In this document: positions 1 to 7,815 of the stretch, piece by piece
Position numbering within the stretch: position 1 is the stretch's first letter
How the letters are laid out: the number at the start of each line of letters is the position of its first letter
Program-made: the position numbers and the translations under genes
The notes under the pieces: generated by a model
Database searches by the model: none
Told to the model about the DNA's origin: nothing
The model's input: the letters and a program-made list of their open reading frames with translations, nothing else
From: Streptomyces abikoensis
Lineage (GTDB): Bacteria; Actinomycetota; Actinomycetes; Streptomycetales; Streptomycetaceae
Assembly: GCF_014648775.1 (NCBI RefSeq)
Contig: NZ_BMRT01000009.1
Span: forward strand, 124,001-188,000
Direction of reading: 5' to 3'
DNA: 64,000 bases

Positions 1-2
1 AC

Positions 3-974
3 CGCTCGCAGAAGCGCGGCGGCAAGGGCGTGCGGGGTACGAAGCTGAAGGAAGACGACATCGTCGACCACTTCTTCGTCTCCACCACCCACCACTGGCT
101 GCTCTTCTTCACCAACAAGGGCCGGGTCTACCGGGCCAAGGCGTACGAGCTGCCGGACGCCGGCCGGGACGCGCGCGGTCAGCACGTGGCCAATCTGCTG
201 GCCTTCCAGCCGGACGAGAAGATCGCCCAGATCCTCGCCGTCCGCGACTACGAGGCCGCGCCCTACCTGGTGCTGGCCACCAAGTCGGGCCTGGTGAAGA
301 AGACCTCGCTGAAGGACTACGACTCGCCGCGCTCCGGCGGTGTCATCGCCATCAACCTCCGCGAGACGGACGGTGGCGTCGAGGACGAGCTGATCGGCGC
401 CGAGCTGGTCTCCGCCACGGACGACCTGCTGCTGATCAGCAAGAAGGCGCAGTCCATCCGCTTCACCGCTTCGGACGACACCCTCCGTCCGATGGGCCGT
501 GCCACCTCCGGTGTCAAGGGCATGAGCTTCCGCGAGGGTGACGAGCTCCTCTCGATGAATGTGGTCCGTCCCGGTACGTTCGTCTTCACCGCCACCGACG
601 GCGGGTACGCCAAGCGCACCAACGTCGACGAGTACCGCGTCCAGGGCCGTGGCGGCCTCGGCATCAAGGCCGCCAAGATCGTGGAGGACCGCGGTTCCCT
701 GGTCGGCGCCCTGGTGGTCGAGGAGGGCGACGAGATTCTGGCCATCACGCTGGGCGGCGGTGTGATCCGCACCCGGGTCGCCGAAGTCCGGGAGACGGGC
801 CGTGACACCATGGGCGTCCAACTGATCAACCTGGGCAAGCGCGATGCCGTCGTGGGCATCGCCCGGAACGCCGAGGCCGGTCGCGAGGCTGAGGGTGTCG
901 ACGAGGTGACCGACGCGGCCGAGGGCGGGTCCGAGGCGGCCGAGGGCACCACGCCTGAGCACACCGAGGAGTAA
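3..974 (+). CDS. gyrA: DNA gyrase subunit A, C-terminal part (5' end outside window)
   Basis: This is the C-terminal DNA-wrapping beta-pinwheel domain of GyrA, the subunit that cleaves and religates DNA in negative supercoiling. The frame is open from base 3 and begins with a GyrA-box motif, QKRGGKG, at bases 9-29. Blade-like repeats follow, such as [24 protein letters not shown] and [13 protein letters not shown]. The protein ends in an acidic tail rich in Glu and Ala, variable in this family. The catalytic tyrosine and N-terminal domains lie upstream of the window. A DUF3566 gene begins three bases after the TAA stop, so the two are probably co-transcribed. Identification is secure; only the length is unknown. 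Confidence 0.97.
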   Translation, partial: RSQKRGGKGVRGTKLKEDDIVDHFFVSTTHHWLLFFTNKGRVYRAKAYELPDAGRDARGQHVANLLAFQPDEKIAQILAVRDYEAAPYLVLATKSGLVKKTSLKDYDSPRSGGVIAINLRETDGGVEDELIGAELVSATDDLLLISKKAQSIRFTASDDTLRPMGRATSGVKGMSFREGDELLSMNVVRPGTFVFTATDGGYAKRTNVDEYRVQGRGGLGIKAAKIVEDRGSLVGALVVEEGDEILAITLGGGVIRTRVAEVRETGRDTMGVQLINLGKRDAVVGIARNAEAGREAEGVDEVTDAAEGGSEAAEGTTPEHTEE

Positions 975-977
975 TAC

Positions 978-1910
978 GTGAGTCGAGCCACGGGCACCGC
1001 CAAGAGCGGTGCGGGCGCCGAGCGGCAGGAAGCCGCCCCACCCGTCCCCTCCGACACGGAGGCCCGTGGCTCGGCCGCGGACGGCACGGCCGGTGAAGAC
1101 GGCGCTGCCGACAAGGCCGGCACGGCCGGCAAGGACGGCGCGGGCTCCCGGGCCGGTGGCACCAGGACCGCAGTCAAGGGGGAGACCATGACGGAGACCC
1201 GAGGTCCACAGCCGTACCACCCGCCGAAGGCGTACGAGCCTCCGGCCGAACGCTCCGATTCCGATTCCGCCTCCGAGCCCGCCGCCGAGGCCGCCAAGGC
1301 CTCCGGCGGGTCCGCCAAGGGGGCCAGGAACGGCAAGGGCGCCAAGGACGGGAAGCCCTCCCGGTCCGCCCAGGCCGGTCCGGCGGCCAAGTCCGGCCCG
1401 GCCGGTCAGGCCGCGAAGGCGGGCAAGGACGCGAAGGCCGCCAAGGTGCCCGGGCCCGCCCGGTCGCCCGAGGGTGCCGCCGGCCAGGACCCGGCCTCCG
1501 CGCAGCGCCCGGCGGCCCGTACGGCCCCCACGGGCCCGCGTACGCGCAAGGCCAGGCTGCGGGTGGCGAAGGCCGACCCGTGGTCGGTGATGAAGGTCAG
1601 CTTCCTGCTGTCGGTCGCCCTCGGCGTCTGCACGATCGTGGCCGCGGCCGTCCTGTGGTCGGTCATGGACGCGATGGGCGTCTTCCAGGCCGTCGGCGGC
1701 ACGGTCAGCGACGCCACGGCCTCCGGCGAGGGCGGCGGCTTCGACCTGGAGTCGTTCCTTTCGCTGCCGCACGTGCTGCTCTTCACGACCGTCATCGCGG
1801 TGGTCGACGTTGTGCTGGCGACCGCCCTGGCCACGCTGGCCGCCTTTGTCTACAACCTCGCCGCCGGTTTCGTGGGCGGTGTTGAGCTGACGCTCGCCGA
1901 GGACGAATAG
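978..1910 (+). CDS. DUF3566 domain membrane protein downstream of gyrA
   Basis: The gene encodes up to 310 residues with a long Ala/Lys/Gly-rich, probably disordered, cytoplasmic N-terminus. The C-terminal DUF3566 region has two membrane segments, about residues 204-230 and 265-291, and a conserved basic stretch before the first. Proteins of this family sit directly after gyrA in many actinobacteria; their function is unknown. Two starts are plausible. GTG at 978 has GAGGAG six bases upstream, inside the gyrA end. ATG at 1188 has its own strong GGGGGAG site and would give a 240-residue protein. I annotate the longer form because it keeps tight coupling to gyrA. Confidence 0.85.
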   Translation: MSRATGTAKSGAGAERQEAAPPVPSDTEARGSAADGTAGEDGAADKAGTAGKDGAGSRAGGTRTAVKGETMTETRGPQPYHPPKAYEPPAERSDSDSASEPAAEAAKASGGSAKGARNGKGAKDGKPSRSAQAGPAAKSGPAGQAAKAGKDAKAAKVPGPARSPEGAAGQDPASAQRPAARTAPTGPRTRKARLRVAKADPWSVMKVSFLLSVALGVCTIVAAAVLWSVMDAMGVFQAVGGTVSDATASGEGGGFDLESFLSLPHVLLFTTVIAVVDVVLATALATLAAFVYNLAAGFVGGVELTLAEDE

Positions 1911-1940
1911 AGTCTCCCGGGGCACGGGGCCCGGGCGATT

Positions 1941-1969
1941 TTGGGACTGGGCCCCAAGTGCGCTAATCT
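1941..1969 (+). promoter_or_regulatory. Putative promoter of tRNA-Ile
   Basis: TTGGGA at 1941-1946 and TAATCT at 1964-1969 are separated by exactly 17 bases, and the tRNA begins 18 bases after the -10 hexamer. The tRNA-Ala gene has a related but weaker pair, TCGGGA and TAGTCT with an 18-base spacer (4371-4400). This is inferred from hexamer match only. Confidence 0.55.
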
Positions 1970-1987
1970 TTCGGTGTCGCAAGGCGC

Positions 1988-2061
1988 GGGGCTATAGCTC
2001 AGACGGTTAGAGCGCTTCCCTGATAAGGAAGAGGCCACAGGTTCAAGTCCTGTTAGCCCCA
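1988..2061 (+). tRNA. tRNA-Ile (GAT anticodon)
   Basis: A complete cloverleaf of 74 nt. The acceptor stem pairs GGGGCTA with TAGCCCC. The anticodon arm is CTTCC-CTGATAA-GGAAG with anticodon GAT, and the T arm carries TTCAAGT. The 3' CCA is not fully encoded and would be added after transcription. It is a stand-alone tRNA gene, not part of an rRNA operon. Confidence 0.96.
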
Positions 2062-2066
2062 CAGTA

Positions 2067-2104
2067 CGATCGGCCCGGACGGAATTCTCCGTCCGGGCCG
2101 ATCG
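2067..2104 (+). terminator. Intrinsic terminator after tRNA-Ile
   Basis: A perfect 17-bp stem (2067-2083 paired with 2088-2104) has a 4-nt loop ATTC, followed by CTTTTG. It starts six bases after the tRNA 3' end, so it very likely terminates the tRNA transcript. Confidence 0.85.
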
Positions 2105-2273
2105 CTTTTGGGAGTTCACGCTGCCCCGTACGGCCGCCGGCGGCCCCGGGCGCCGGGCGCGCGCCGGAGCGGCCCCGGCGGGGGAGCGGGCACAGGTCAC
2201 CGATCGGTATCGGCCGGTGTGTATCATCGGCCACCAGAGGCTCCCTTACGTCAAGGAAAGACGAGGTCGCGCG

Positions 2274-2408
2274 GTGAAGAAGCTGCTCCTGGTCGCACTG
2301 GCCGCCATCGGCGGGCTCCTCGTGTACCGGCAGATCCAGGCGGATCGCGCCGAGCAGGACCTGTGGACGGAGGCGACCGACTCCGTTCCCTCGGGTTCGG
2401 GTGTGTGA
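2274..2408 (+). CDS. DLW-39 family micro-protein
   Basis: A 44-residue protein starting at GTG 2274. The N-terminus KKLLLVALAAIGGLLVYRQ is one membrane segment or uncleaved signal anchor, and it is followed by an acidic tail containing the family-defining Asp-Leu-Trp (QDLWTEATD). Small actinobacterial proteins with this DLW motif form a conserved family of unknown function close to gyrA. Upstream in-frame starts exist, but the conserved family begins with the basic-hydrophobic segment. A weak purine-rich site lies at 2261-2267. The gene is followed by a strong hairpin at 2442-2475. Confidence 0.82.
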   Translation: MKKLLLVALAAIGGLLVYRQIQADRAEQDLWTEATDSVPSGSGV

Positions 2409-2441
2409 GTCGCCGGTTCCGCGACACGAACTGAACTGCAG

Positions 2442-2475
2442 CAGGGCCCCGGCCGCGGAAGCGGCCGGGGCCCTG
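2442..2475 (+). terminator. Intrinsic terminator after DLW-39 gene
   Basis: A perfect 15-bp GC-rich stem, 2442-2456 paired with 2461-2475, with a GGAA loop. No long T-run follows, as is usual in Streptomyces. Confidence 0.75.
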
Positions 2476-2528
2476 TTCGTGCGTTCGGGCCCGGCCTGTT
2501 TGCGCGGCCGTTTGCACCGAGGATTTGG

Positions 2529-2561
2529 TTGCGTACGCAAATAAAATGATTGCGAACGTAA
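2529..2561. promoter_or_regulatory. Pair of 12-bp palindromic motifs between convergent genes
   Basis: TTGCGTACGCAA (2529-2540) is a perfect 12-bp palindrome. TTGCGAACGTAA (2550-2561) is a near copy starting 21 bp later, about two helical turns. They sit in an unusually AT-rich patch between the 3' ends of the DLW-39 gene and the kinase gene. The layout resembles a dimer-of-dimers operator, but no promoter-bearing gene start is adjacent, so the role is unknown. Confidence 0.4.
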
Positions 2562-2564
2562 AGA

Positions 2565-3695
2565 TCATCCGCCCTGTCCGGCGATCAGCGCCCACACCCC
2601 GATCGCGAGGCTGAGCAGGGCCACGAGCAGCACCGGCACGACCACCTTCGACGGTGGCCCGGAGGACCGTCGCGGGCCCCGCGAGGACGCCACGGAGGGC
2701 TCCTGTGCGGGCGGCGGGGGCAGGGGCGGCGGAACGGGCGGGGGAAGCGGCCGCGGGGCGGTGTAGGGGCGCGTGGGCGGGTAGGCGGGACGCGGCGGTT
2801 CCGGCGCCGGCCGGTGCTCCGGCCCGTCCGGGCCGAAGCCCGGCGGCAGCGGGCCCAGCTGGTCGAAGACCTCGATCCGCTCCTCGTCGGCGTCGGGCGG
2901 ATCCAGCAGCTCCACGGCCGCCGCGAGGGCCTTGCGCGCCCCCGTGGCCGTGCGGAAGCGGGCGTACGGATCGGGGTGGAGCAGATTCGCGACGACCTCC
3001 CAGAGCGGCTCCGGCACCTCCTGGGGAGCGCTCGGCACCCCCTGCTCGGGGAACAGCTCGACCAGCGCCTCGGCGTCCGGCTTCCGGCCCGTGAGGAGAT
3101 AGAGCGCCACCAGCCCGACGGCGAAGAGGTCGGCGGGAAAGTCCGGTTCCTCGCCCAGCATTTGCTCCGGCGCGAAGTAACCCGGCGTCCCCATGACGAA
3201 GTTGGTGTCCGTGAGCCTCGGCTCGCCCTTGCGCATGGCGATCCCGAAATCCGAGAGCCGTAAATGCGGGCGGCCCGTACCGGTCGCTTCCAAAAGGAGG
3301 TTGGCCGGTTTGATGTCCCGGTGCACGACGCCTTCCGCGTGCACCGCGCCGAGCCCGGACAGCAGCTGGTCCAGCAATACGCAGACGAAATGCGCCGGCA
3401 ACGGCCCGTAGTCGCCGATGAGATGGGCGAGCGAGCCGCCGCCCACCATCTCCATGGTGAACAGCACCTTGTCGTCGTCGGCCGCCCAGCTCATCGGCGC
3501 CAGCACATGGGGATGATCGATGCGCAGCGCCTGCTCGCGGACGAACCTCAGCAGCGTGTGGGCGTCGCTCTGCTGAAGCACCTTCGCCGCCACATAGCGC
3601 TTCCGCCGCTGGTCCCAGGCCCGCCAGACGGCGCCCGCCCCGCCCCGCCCGATCGGGTCCACCAGCTCGTACCGCCCAGCGAAGAGCTCACCCAT
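2565..3695 (-). CDS. Ser/Thr protein kinase with single C-terminal membrane anchor
   Basis: A 376-residue Hanks-type kinase. Visible motifs are the glycine loop GRGGAG (residues 16-21), catalytic Lys38 in VAAKVL, HRDIKPAN, DFG, and the GTPGYFAPEQ activation/P+1 segment. A Pro-rich linker (about 280-345) leads to one membrane segment close to the C-terminus, which leaves only a few residues outside. There is no extracellular sensor domain, so signal input must come through the membrane segment or a partner. The kinase domain is cytoplasmic. It is distinct from pknB farther on, which carries PASTA domains. The gene lies 51 bases downstream of an HTH gene on the same strand and may share its transcript. 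Substrates are unknown. Confidence 0.92.
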   Translation of the reverse strand: MGELFAGRYELVDPIGRGGAGAVWRAWDQRRKRYVAAKVLQQSDAHTLLRFVREQALRIDHPHVLAPMSWAADDDKVLFTMEMVGGGSLAHLIGDYGPLPAHFVCVLLDQLLSGLGAVHAEGVVHRDIKPANLLLEATGTGRPHLRLSDFGIAMRKGEPRLTDTNFVMGTPGYFAPEQMLGEEPDFPADLFAVGLVALYLLTGRKPDAEALVELFPEQGVPSAPQEVPEPLWEVVANLLHPDPYARFRTATGARKALAAAVELLDPPDADEERIEVFDQLGPLPPGFGPDGPEHRPAPEPPRPAYPPTRPYTAPRPLPPPVPPPLPPPPAQEPSVASSRGPRRSSGPPSKVVVPVLLVALLSLAIGVWALIAGQGG

Positions 3696-3746
3696 GTCGT
3701 GCGCGTCACCCCCGCCCCCGCCGTGCGCCGGCGCCCCCCGGCACGG

Positions 3747-4292
3747 TCAGCTCTGGTGCGCCTCGTAGTGGGCGACCGCCTCGGCGGTCCGCCCGGCGCC
3801 GTACACCCGGAGGAACTCGGCGAGTTCGGGATGGGTGGGGCCGAGGGTCTCGGCGGCGTCGATGATGTCCCCCGCGCCCGCCACCGACCGCAGCAGCGAC
3901 TGGATCTCGCGCACCACCCGGCGTACGGTCGGCGCCCCGCTGCTGGCCGTGGTCTGGGTGGAGTTGAGGACGGAGCCGCCGGAGCTCTTCTTGACCTCCT
4001 CCATCCGCTCCGCGGCCTCCGCCGCGCTCACGGTGCCGTCCGCGACCTGGCTGGAGAGCTCCTGGAGCGCCTGCACCCGCTGGACCACGGCGGGGTTGCC
4101 GATCTTGGCGCGCTGACCGCTCATCAGCTGGGAGAGCATGGGGGCGGAGAGGCCCAGAACGGACGCGAGGCGGGCCTGGTTGAGGCCGAGGTCGTCGATG
4201 AGACGGCGGAAGAGCGCCCCCAACGGCTCCCCGTACCAGCTGCGCTGTAGCTCCCGTGCGCGGGCGGTGGCTTCCTGCTGTGCTGCGTCCAT
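3747..4292 (-). CDS. Helix-turn-helix (XRE-like) DNA-binding protein
   Basis: A protein of 181 residues. An N-terminal HTH is visible around residues 26-65: LGALFRRLIDDLGLNQARL, then SVLGLSAPMLSQLMSGQRAKI. The middle is helical and charged, and the C-terminal part (about 125-180) is a conserved helical region of unknown role. ATG 4292 is preferred; an adjacent in-frame GTG at 4295 is possible, and GGGGAGAG lies just upstream of both. It precedes the membrane kinase gene on the same strand, so it could be co-expressed with it or be a substrate. No target site is evident. Confidence 0.83.
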   Translation of the reverse strand: MDAAQQEATARARELQRSWYGEPLGALFRRLIDDLGLNQARLASVLGLSAPMLSQLMSGQRAKIGNPAVVQRVQALQELSSQVADGTVSAAEAAERMEEVKKSSGGSVLNSTQTTASSGAPTVRRVVREIQSLLRSVAGAGDIIDAAETLGPTHPELAEFLRVYGAGRTAEAVAHYEAHQS

Positions 4293-4410
4293 CACGCTCT
4301 CCCCTTCGCTTCGCTGCCGCGAATCTTGCGGTGCATCCTACGGAGAGTGGTGGGTCGCGGCGATACCCGGTCGGGAAAGAGCGCCGACACCGGGTAGTCT
4401 GGTCCCCGAC

Positions 4411-4483
4411 GGGGCCTTAGCTCAGTTGGTAGAGCGCTGTCTTTGCATGGCAGATGTCAGGGGTTCGACTCCCCTAGGCTCCA
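4411..4483 (+). tRNA. tRNA-Ala (TGC anticodon)
   Basis: A 73-nt cloverleaf. The acceptor stem is GGGGCCT with AGGCTCC, the anticodon arm is CTGTC-TTTGCAT-GGCAG with anticodon TGC, and the T arm is AGGGG-TTCGACT-CCCCT. The acceptor contains a G-T wobble pair. CCA is not encoded. A stand-alone tRNA gene. Confidence 0.96.
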
Positions 4484-4490
4484 CATGGAT

Positions 4491-4529
4491 AACCCCTCCG
4501 ACCTGCGGAAACGTGGTCGGAGGGGTTTT
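4491..4529 (+). terminator. Intrinsic terminator after tRNA-Ala
   Basis: A 13-bp stem, AACCCCTCCGACC (4491-4503) with GGTCGGAGGGGTT (4515-4527), an 11-nt loop, and TTTT at the end. It starts eight bases after the tRNA. Confidence 0.85.
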
Positions 4530-4629
4530 GTCGTCCCCGGGGGCCGGGCGGTGCGGCCGGGGTGTGTGCCGAGTGTGTGCGGGCCGTGTGGAGGGCCTGT
4601 GCCGCCGCCCGTTTCGCCGCCCCTCGGGC

Positions 4630-4675
4630 GCGGTCGTCAGGGACGGTCGTCGGGTGCGGTCGTCAGGGACGGTCG
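4630..4675 (-). repeat. 20-bp direct repeat spanning the DUF5324 stop codon
   Basis: GCGGTCGTCAGGGACGGTCG occurs at 4630-4649 and again at 4656-4675, a 26-bp period. The second copy contains the stop and last codons of the DUF5324 gene (stop at 4663-4665). The first copy is in the downstream spacer, so the gene end has been duplicated in tandem. Confidence 0.8.
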
Positions 4676-5313
4676 GTGTCGTCCTCGGTGGACGACTCCG
4701 TGTCGGCCCGGTCCTGCTTGGCCTGGACCTCCGGGTCGAGGGCGGAACGGCCGCCGCTGCCGTCGACGGAGGACAGGGGCGCGCGGTCGGCGGGCTCGGT
4801 GGCCTCCGGGGGCTCGACGAGCCAGTCGGGGTTGGCCTGCCGGTCCCACCACTTCCAGGCGACGACGGCGCCGGCCGTGAGGAGGCCGAAGACGACGAGC
4901 CGCCTGGCCACGCGTCCGGTGCGGCAGCGGCGGTTCCGGCGGCGGGTCAGTTTCTCCACGTCGTCGGCGGACACCTGGCCGCGCAGCGCGGCGATGGCGG
5001 CCGTGCCCCGGGAGAGGGCCTCGTCCCGCACGGGCTCGGCGACGGCGCGGGCCTTCGTCGCGACCTGGTCGACCTTGGGCGGCAGGGCACCGCGCGCGTG
5101 CTCGATGCGCGGCTGGAGGTGGGCGTCGTACTGCGAACGGGCCTGGTGGGCGGCCTCGGCGACCTTGGGCGCGAGCCGGGTGCGGGCCTCGTGGGCGTAG
5201 TGCACGGCGGCGTCCTTGGCCGTGCCGGCGTAGGGCGCCACCACTTCCGCGGCGTGGCGCACGCTGTCCTTGGCGGTGCTGGTCGCGGCGCGCACGCTGT
5301 CCTTGCGGGTCAC
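4663..5313 (-). CDS. DUF5324 family membrane protein
   Basis: A 216-residue protein. Residues 1-130 are a long Ala/Lys/Glu/Arg-rich helical region with repeated AKDSV, AAEVV and HQARSQYD-type heptads, resembling apolipoprotein- or LEA-like amphipathic helices. One membrane segment, VVFGLLTAGAVVAWKWW, lies at about residues 139-155, and an acidic Ser/Pro/Asp tail follows. Streptomyces carry one such DUF5324 gene next to ppiA; function unknown. ATG 5313 has an AGGAGGAGG run upstream. It is divergent from ppiA across 228 bases. That spacer holds an inverted repeat TTTCCAC-CCA-GTGGAAA (5350-5366) that could belong to either promoter. Confidence 0.82.
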   Translation of the reverse strand: MTRKDSVRAATSTAKDSVRHAAEVVAPYAGTAKDAAVHYAHEARTRLAPKVAEAAHQARSQYDAHLQPRIEHARGALPPKVDQVATKARAVAEPVRDEALSRGTAAIAALRGQVSADDVEKLTRRRNRRCRTGRVARRLVVFGLLTAGAVVAWKWWDRQANPDWLVEPPEATEPADRAPLSSVDGSGGRSALDPEVQAKQDRADTESSTEDDTDRP

Positions 5314-5541
5314 GGGATCCTCCTCCTCGGTGGCGTATGGTTTGTCGCCTTTCCACCCAGTGGAAAAATCATGCCTGCCGATGGGCGGTCCGGCATGTGC
5401 GATCGGGCATCCGGGTCATCAGGGGAGCTCCGGTCGACAATGCCACGGTTCGCCGTCGCGTGCCGGGCTTTGTCGGCTACTCGCCGCGAAGCCGCCGTGC
5501 GAGGATCGGTGGCTGTCAGTGAACACTATGGAAGGTAGATC

Positions 5542-6075
5542 GTGGCCGAGCAGCTTTACGCCACCCTGAAGACCAACCAGGGCGACATCGAGATCCGGCT
5601 TCTGCCGAACCACGCCCCCACCACGGTCAAGAACTTCGTCGAGCTGGCGAAGGGCGAGCGCGAGTGGGTGAACCCGGAGACGGGCGCCAAGACGACGGAC
5701 AAGCTGTACGACGGCACGATCTTCCACCGTGTCATCAGTGGCTTCATGATCCAGGGTGGTGACCCGCTGGGCAACGGCACCGGCGGCCCGGGCTACCAGT
5801 TCAAGGACGAGTTCCACCCGGACCTCGCCTTCACCAAGCCGTACCTGCTGGCCATGGCCAACGCCGGTCCGGGCACCAACGGCTCGCAGTTCTTCATCAC
5901 CGTGTCGCCCACCACCTGGCTGACCGGCAAGCACACCATCTTCGGCGAGGTCAGCAACGACGCGTCGAAGAAGGTCGTGGACGCCATCGCCGCCACCGCC
6001 ACCAACCCGCGCACCGACCGTCCGGTCAACGACGTGGTCATCGAGTCGGTCGTCGTCGAGACCCGCGAGGGCTGA
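5542..6075 (+). CDS. ppiA: Peptidyl-prolyl cis-trans isomerase, cyclophilin type
   Basis: A 177-residue cytoplasmic cyclophilin (no signal peptide) that catalyses proline isomerisation in protein folding. Core motifs are FHRVISGFMIQGGDP, the substrate and catalytic stretch with the active Arg; GTNGSQFFIT, carrying the Gln and Phe of the active site; and LTGKHTIFGEV, where Trp of the human protein is replaced by His as in many bacterial enzymes. The start is GTG 5542 with GGAAGG eight bases upstream. The protein is standard length with no extension. The gene is monocistronic or leads into the rhomboid gene 168 bases later. Confidence 0.95.
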   Translation: MAEQLYATLKTNQGDIEIRLLPNHAPTTVKNFVELAKGEREWVNPETGAKTTDKLYDGTIFHRVISGFMIQGGDPLGNGTGGPGYQFKDEFHPDLAFTKPYLLAMANAGPGTNGSQFFITVSPTTWLTGKHTIFGEVSNDASKKVVDAIAATATNPRTDRPVNDVVIESVVVETREG

Positions 6076-6243
6076 CGACCGCTCCGCACACCCCACGAAG
6101 ATCCGCCGTGGGCCCCCGGGCCCCGGCGTCTCATGGGAACCTGGCGCCCCGCCCGTCCGTATGACGGGCGGGGCCGTGCGTTGTGCGGTGGGCACACCGG
6201 CCCGGCACAGGGGCGAGGGCCCGACACAGGGGCGAGGGAGAGC

Positions 6244-7104
6244 ATGAACGAGCAGGCCGTCCGCTGCTACCGGCATCCGGACCGGGAGACCGGCATCCGC
6301 TGCGCCCGCTGCGAGCGCCCCATCTGCCCGGAGTGCATGGTGAGCGCGTCCGTGGGATTCCAGTGCCCGGACTGCGTGAGCAGCGGTTCCGGTACGGGCC
6401 ACGACCCCCGGGCGACGGCGGCGCGCACGGTCGCCGGCGCGGTGCACACGACCGATCCGCGGCTGGTCACCAAGGTCCTGCTGGGGATCAACATCGCGGT
6501 GTGGATCGCGGTGATGGCCACCGGGGACCGGCTGGTGGACGCCCTGGAGCTGTTCGGGCGGGCGACGCTGTCGGACTTCGGCCCGCTGGAGGGCGTCGCC
6601 GAGGGGCAGTGGTACCGGCTGCTGACCGCGATGTTCCTGCATCAGCAGGTCATGCACATCGCCTTCAACATGCTCTCGCTGTGGTGGCTGGGCCCGGCGC
6701 TGGAGGCGGCGCTGGGCCGTGCCCGCTATCTGGCCCTGTATCTGCTGGCCGGTCTCGGCGGCAGCGCGCTCACCTATCTCGTGGCCGCGCCCAACCAGCC
6801 GTCGCTCGGCGCCTCGGGCGCGATCTTCGGTCTGCTGGGTGCCACGGCGGTGCTGATGCGGCGTCTGAAGTACGACATGCGGCCGGTCGTCGCGCTGCTC
6901 GTGCTCAACCTGATCTTCACCTTCACCTGGAGCAACATCGCCTGGGAGGCGCACGTCGGCGGCCTGGTGGTGGGCACGGCGGTGGCCTACGGGATGGTGC
7001 ACGCCCCGCGCGGCAAGCGGCTGCTGGTCCAGCGGCTGACCTGTGCGGCGGCCCTGCTGGTGATCGTCGCCGTGGTGGTCGTCCGGACGGCGCAGCTCAC
7101 CTGA
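6244..7104 (+). CDS. Rhomboid family intramembrane serine protease with N-terminal zinc finger
   Basis: A protein of 286 residues. An N-terminal B-box-like zinc finger, with paired Cys and His ligands in CYRHPDRETGIRCARCERPICPECM-like spacing, lies at residues 6-45. Six or more membrane helices of the rhomboid fold follow. The conserved HIAFNM motif, catalytic Ser191 in GASGAIFG and catalytic His237 in EAHVGG are all present, so the protease should be active. Such enzymes cut membrane proteins within the bilayer; the substrate here is unknown. ATG 6244 has GAGGGAGAG just upstream and is preferred over longer in-frame starts. The gene ends convergent to crgA across the DnaA-box region. Confidence 0.93.
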   Translation: MNEQAVRCYRHPDRETGIRCARCERPICPECMVSASVGFQCPDCVSSGSGTGHDPRATAARTVAGAVHTTDPRLVTKVLLGINIAVWIAVMATGDRLVDALELFGRATLSDFGPLEGVAEGQWYRLLTAMFLHQQVMHIAFNMLSLWWLGPALEAALGRARYLALYLLAGLGGSALTYLVAAPNQPSLGASGAIFGLLGATAVLMRRLKYDMRPVVALLVLNLIFTFTWSNIAWEAHVGGLVVGTAVAYGMVHAPRGKRLLVQRLTCAAALLVIVAVVVVRTAQLT

Positions 7105-7183
7105 TCCCGGCCTGCCGTTCCGCCCGGTCCGGCCGGGGGCCGTGCCGAGGGGCGCGGGTCACCCACATCGGTGGACGCACAGG

Positions 7184-7392
7184 TTGTCCACAACGGCGGG
7201 GGATCGTGGACCCATCCTGTGGGAACAGGTGTTCTAGGGGCCGCGTACCCCCGCCGAGCTGCGTTTTCGCTGGAAGGCACCGGTGTGACCAGGGATACAC
7301 AGCGCTTGCGATCAGTCACACCGGCGTCAATGCCAGGGAAGTTATCCACAGATCTTCTGAGTTTTCCCCACTGTGGACGAGGGTGTGGATAA
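7184..7392. promoter_or_regulatory. Cluster of four DnaA-box-like nonamers
   Basis: Between the 3' ends of the rhomboid gene and crgA are TTGTCCACA (7184-7192, plus), TTATCCACA (7342-7350, plus), TGTGGACGA (7372-7380, minus) and TGTGGATAA (7384-7392, minus). The first, second and fourth match the DnaA box used in Streptomyces exactly or nearly; the third differs at one base. The last two are only three bases apart in the same orientation. This 294-bp spacer holds no gene. It may bind DnaA away from oriC. Confidence 0.6.
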
Positions 7393-7398
7393 CTCGCG

Positions 7399-7653
7399 CT
7401 ACTTCCACTGGGTGGAGACGACGAACCCCGCCGCGATGAAGCCGAAGCCGACCACGATGTTCCAGTTCTTCAGGGACTCCACCGGCATGTCGCCGCTCGT
7501 CACGTAGAAGACGACGATCCAGGCCAGGCCGATGAGGAACAGCGCCAGCATCAGTGGCGCCACCCAGCGACGCCCCGTCGCCAGCTTGATGCTCTGCTGC
7601 TTCACCTGCGGCGGCGTGAAGTCGTCTTTCTTGCGGATCCGTGACTTCGGCAC
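7399..7653 (-). CDS. crgA: Cell division protein CrgA
   Basis: An 84-residue small membrane protein. A basic N-terminal tail ([11 protein letters not shown]) is followed by two membrane helices, about residues 32-52 and 63-80, the family's full topology. CrgA interacts with FtsZ and penicillin-binding proteins and coordinates septation in aerial hyphae of Streptomyces; mycobacterial homologues recruit PBPs to the septum. The start is GTG 7653 with AGGAGAG upstream. It is divergent from the DUF881 gene (162-bp spacer) and close to the pbpA-ftsW-pknB operon, consistent with a cell-envelope neighbourhood. Confidence 0.95.
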   Translation of the reverse strand: MPKSRIRKKDDFTPPQVKQQSIKLATGRRWVAPLMLALFLIGLAWIVVFYVTSGDMPVESLKNWNIVVGFGFIAAGFVVSTQWK

Positions 7654-7815
7654 GAGGAAACTCTCCTGTCGATGCGCTGCGTGACCGCGCTGGGGTTCAC
7701 ATGGGGCTGGGTATCACATGGGCTGTCCGCCGGGGCGGGAGCGACGGGAGCGCTTCGTTCCCCCGGGCGTCCGTTAGCGTAGTGCTTCCGCGGCGTCGGA
7801 GAGGATAAGGGTACG

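Noticed and set aside
5350-5366. TTTCCAC-n3-GTGGAAA as a confirmed operator
   Set aside because: It is a good inverted repeat in the DUF5324-ppiA spacer, but there is a single copy, no promoter hexamers placed around it and no linked regulator. It is mentioned only with the DUF5324 gene.
5419-7002. A 527-codon minus-strand open frame opposite ppiA and the rhomboid gene
   Set aside because: It has low-complexity His/Arg/Gly composition without domain motifs, and the opposite strand encodes clear cyclophilin and rhomboid proteins.
7184-7392. A replication origin
   Set aside because: The DnaA-box-like nonamers are too few, and Streptomyces oriC lies between dnaA and dnaN, which are not in the window. 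A secondary DnaA cluster fits better.
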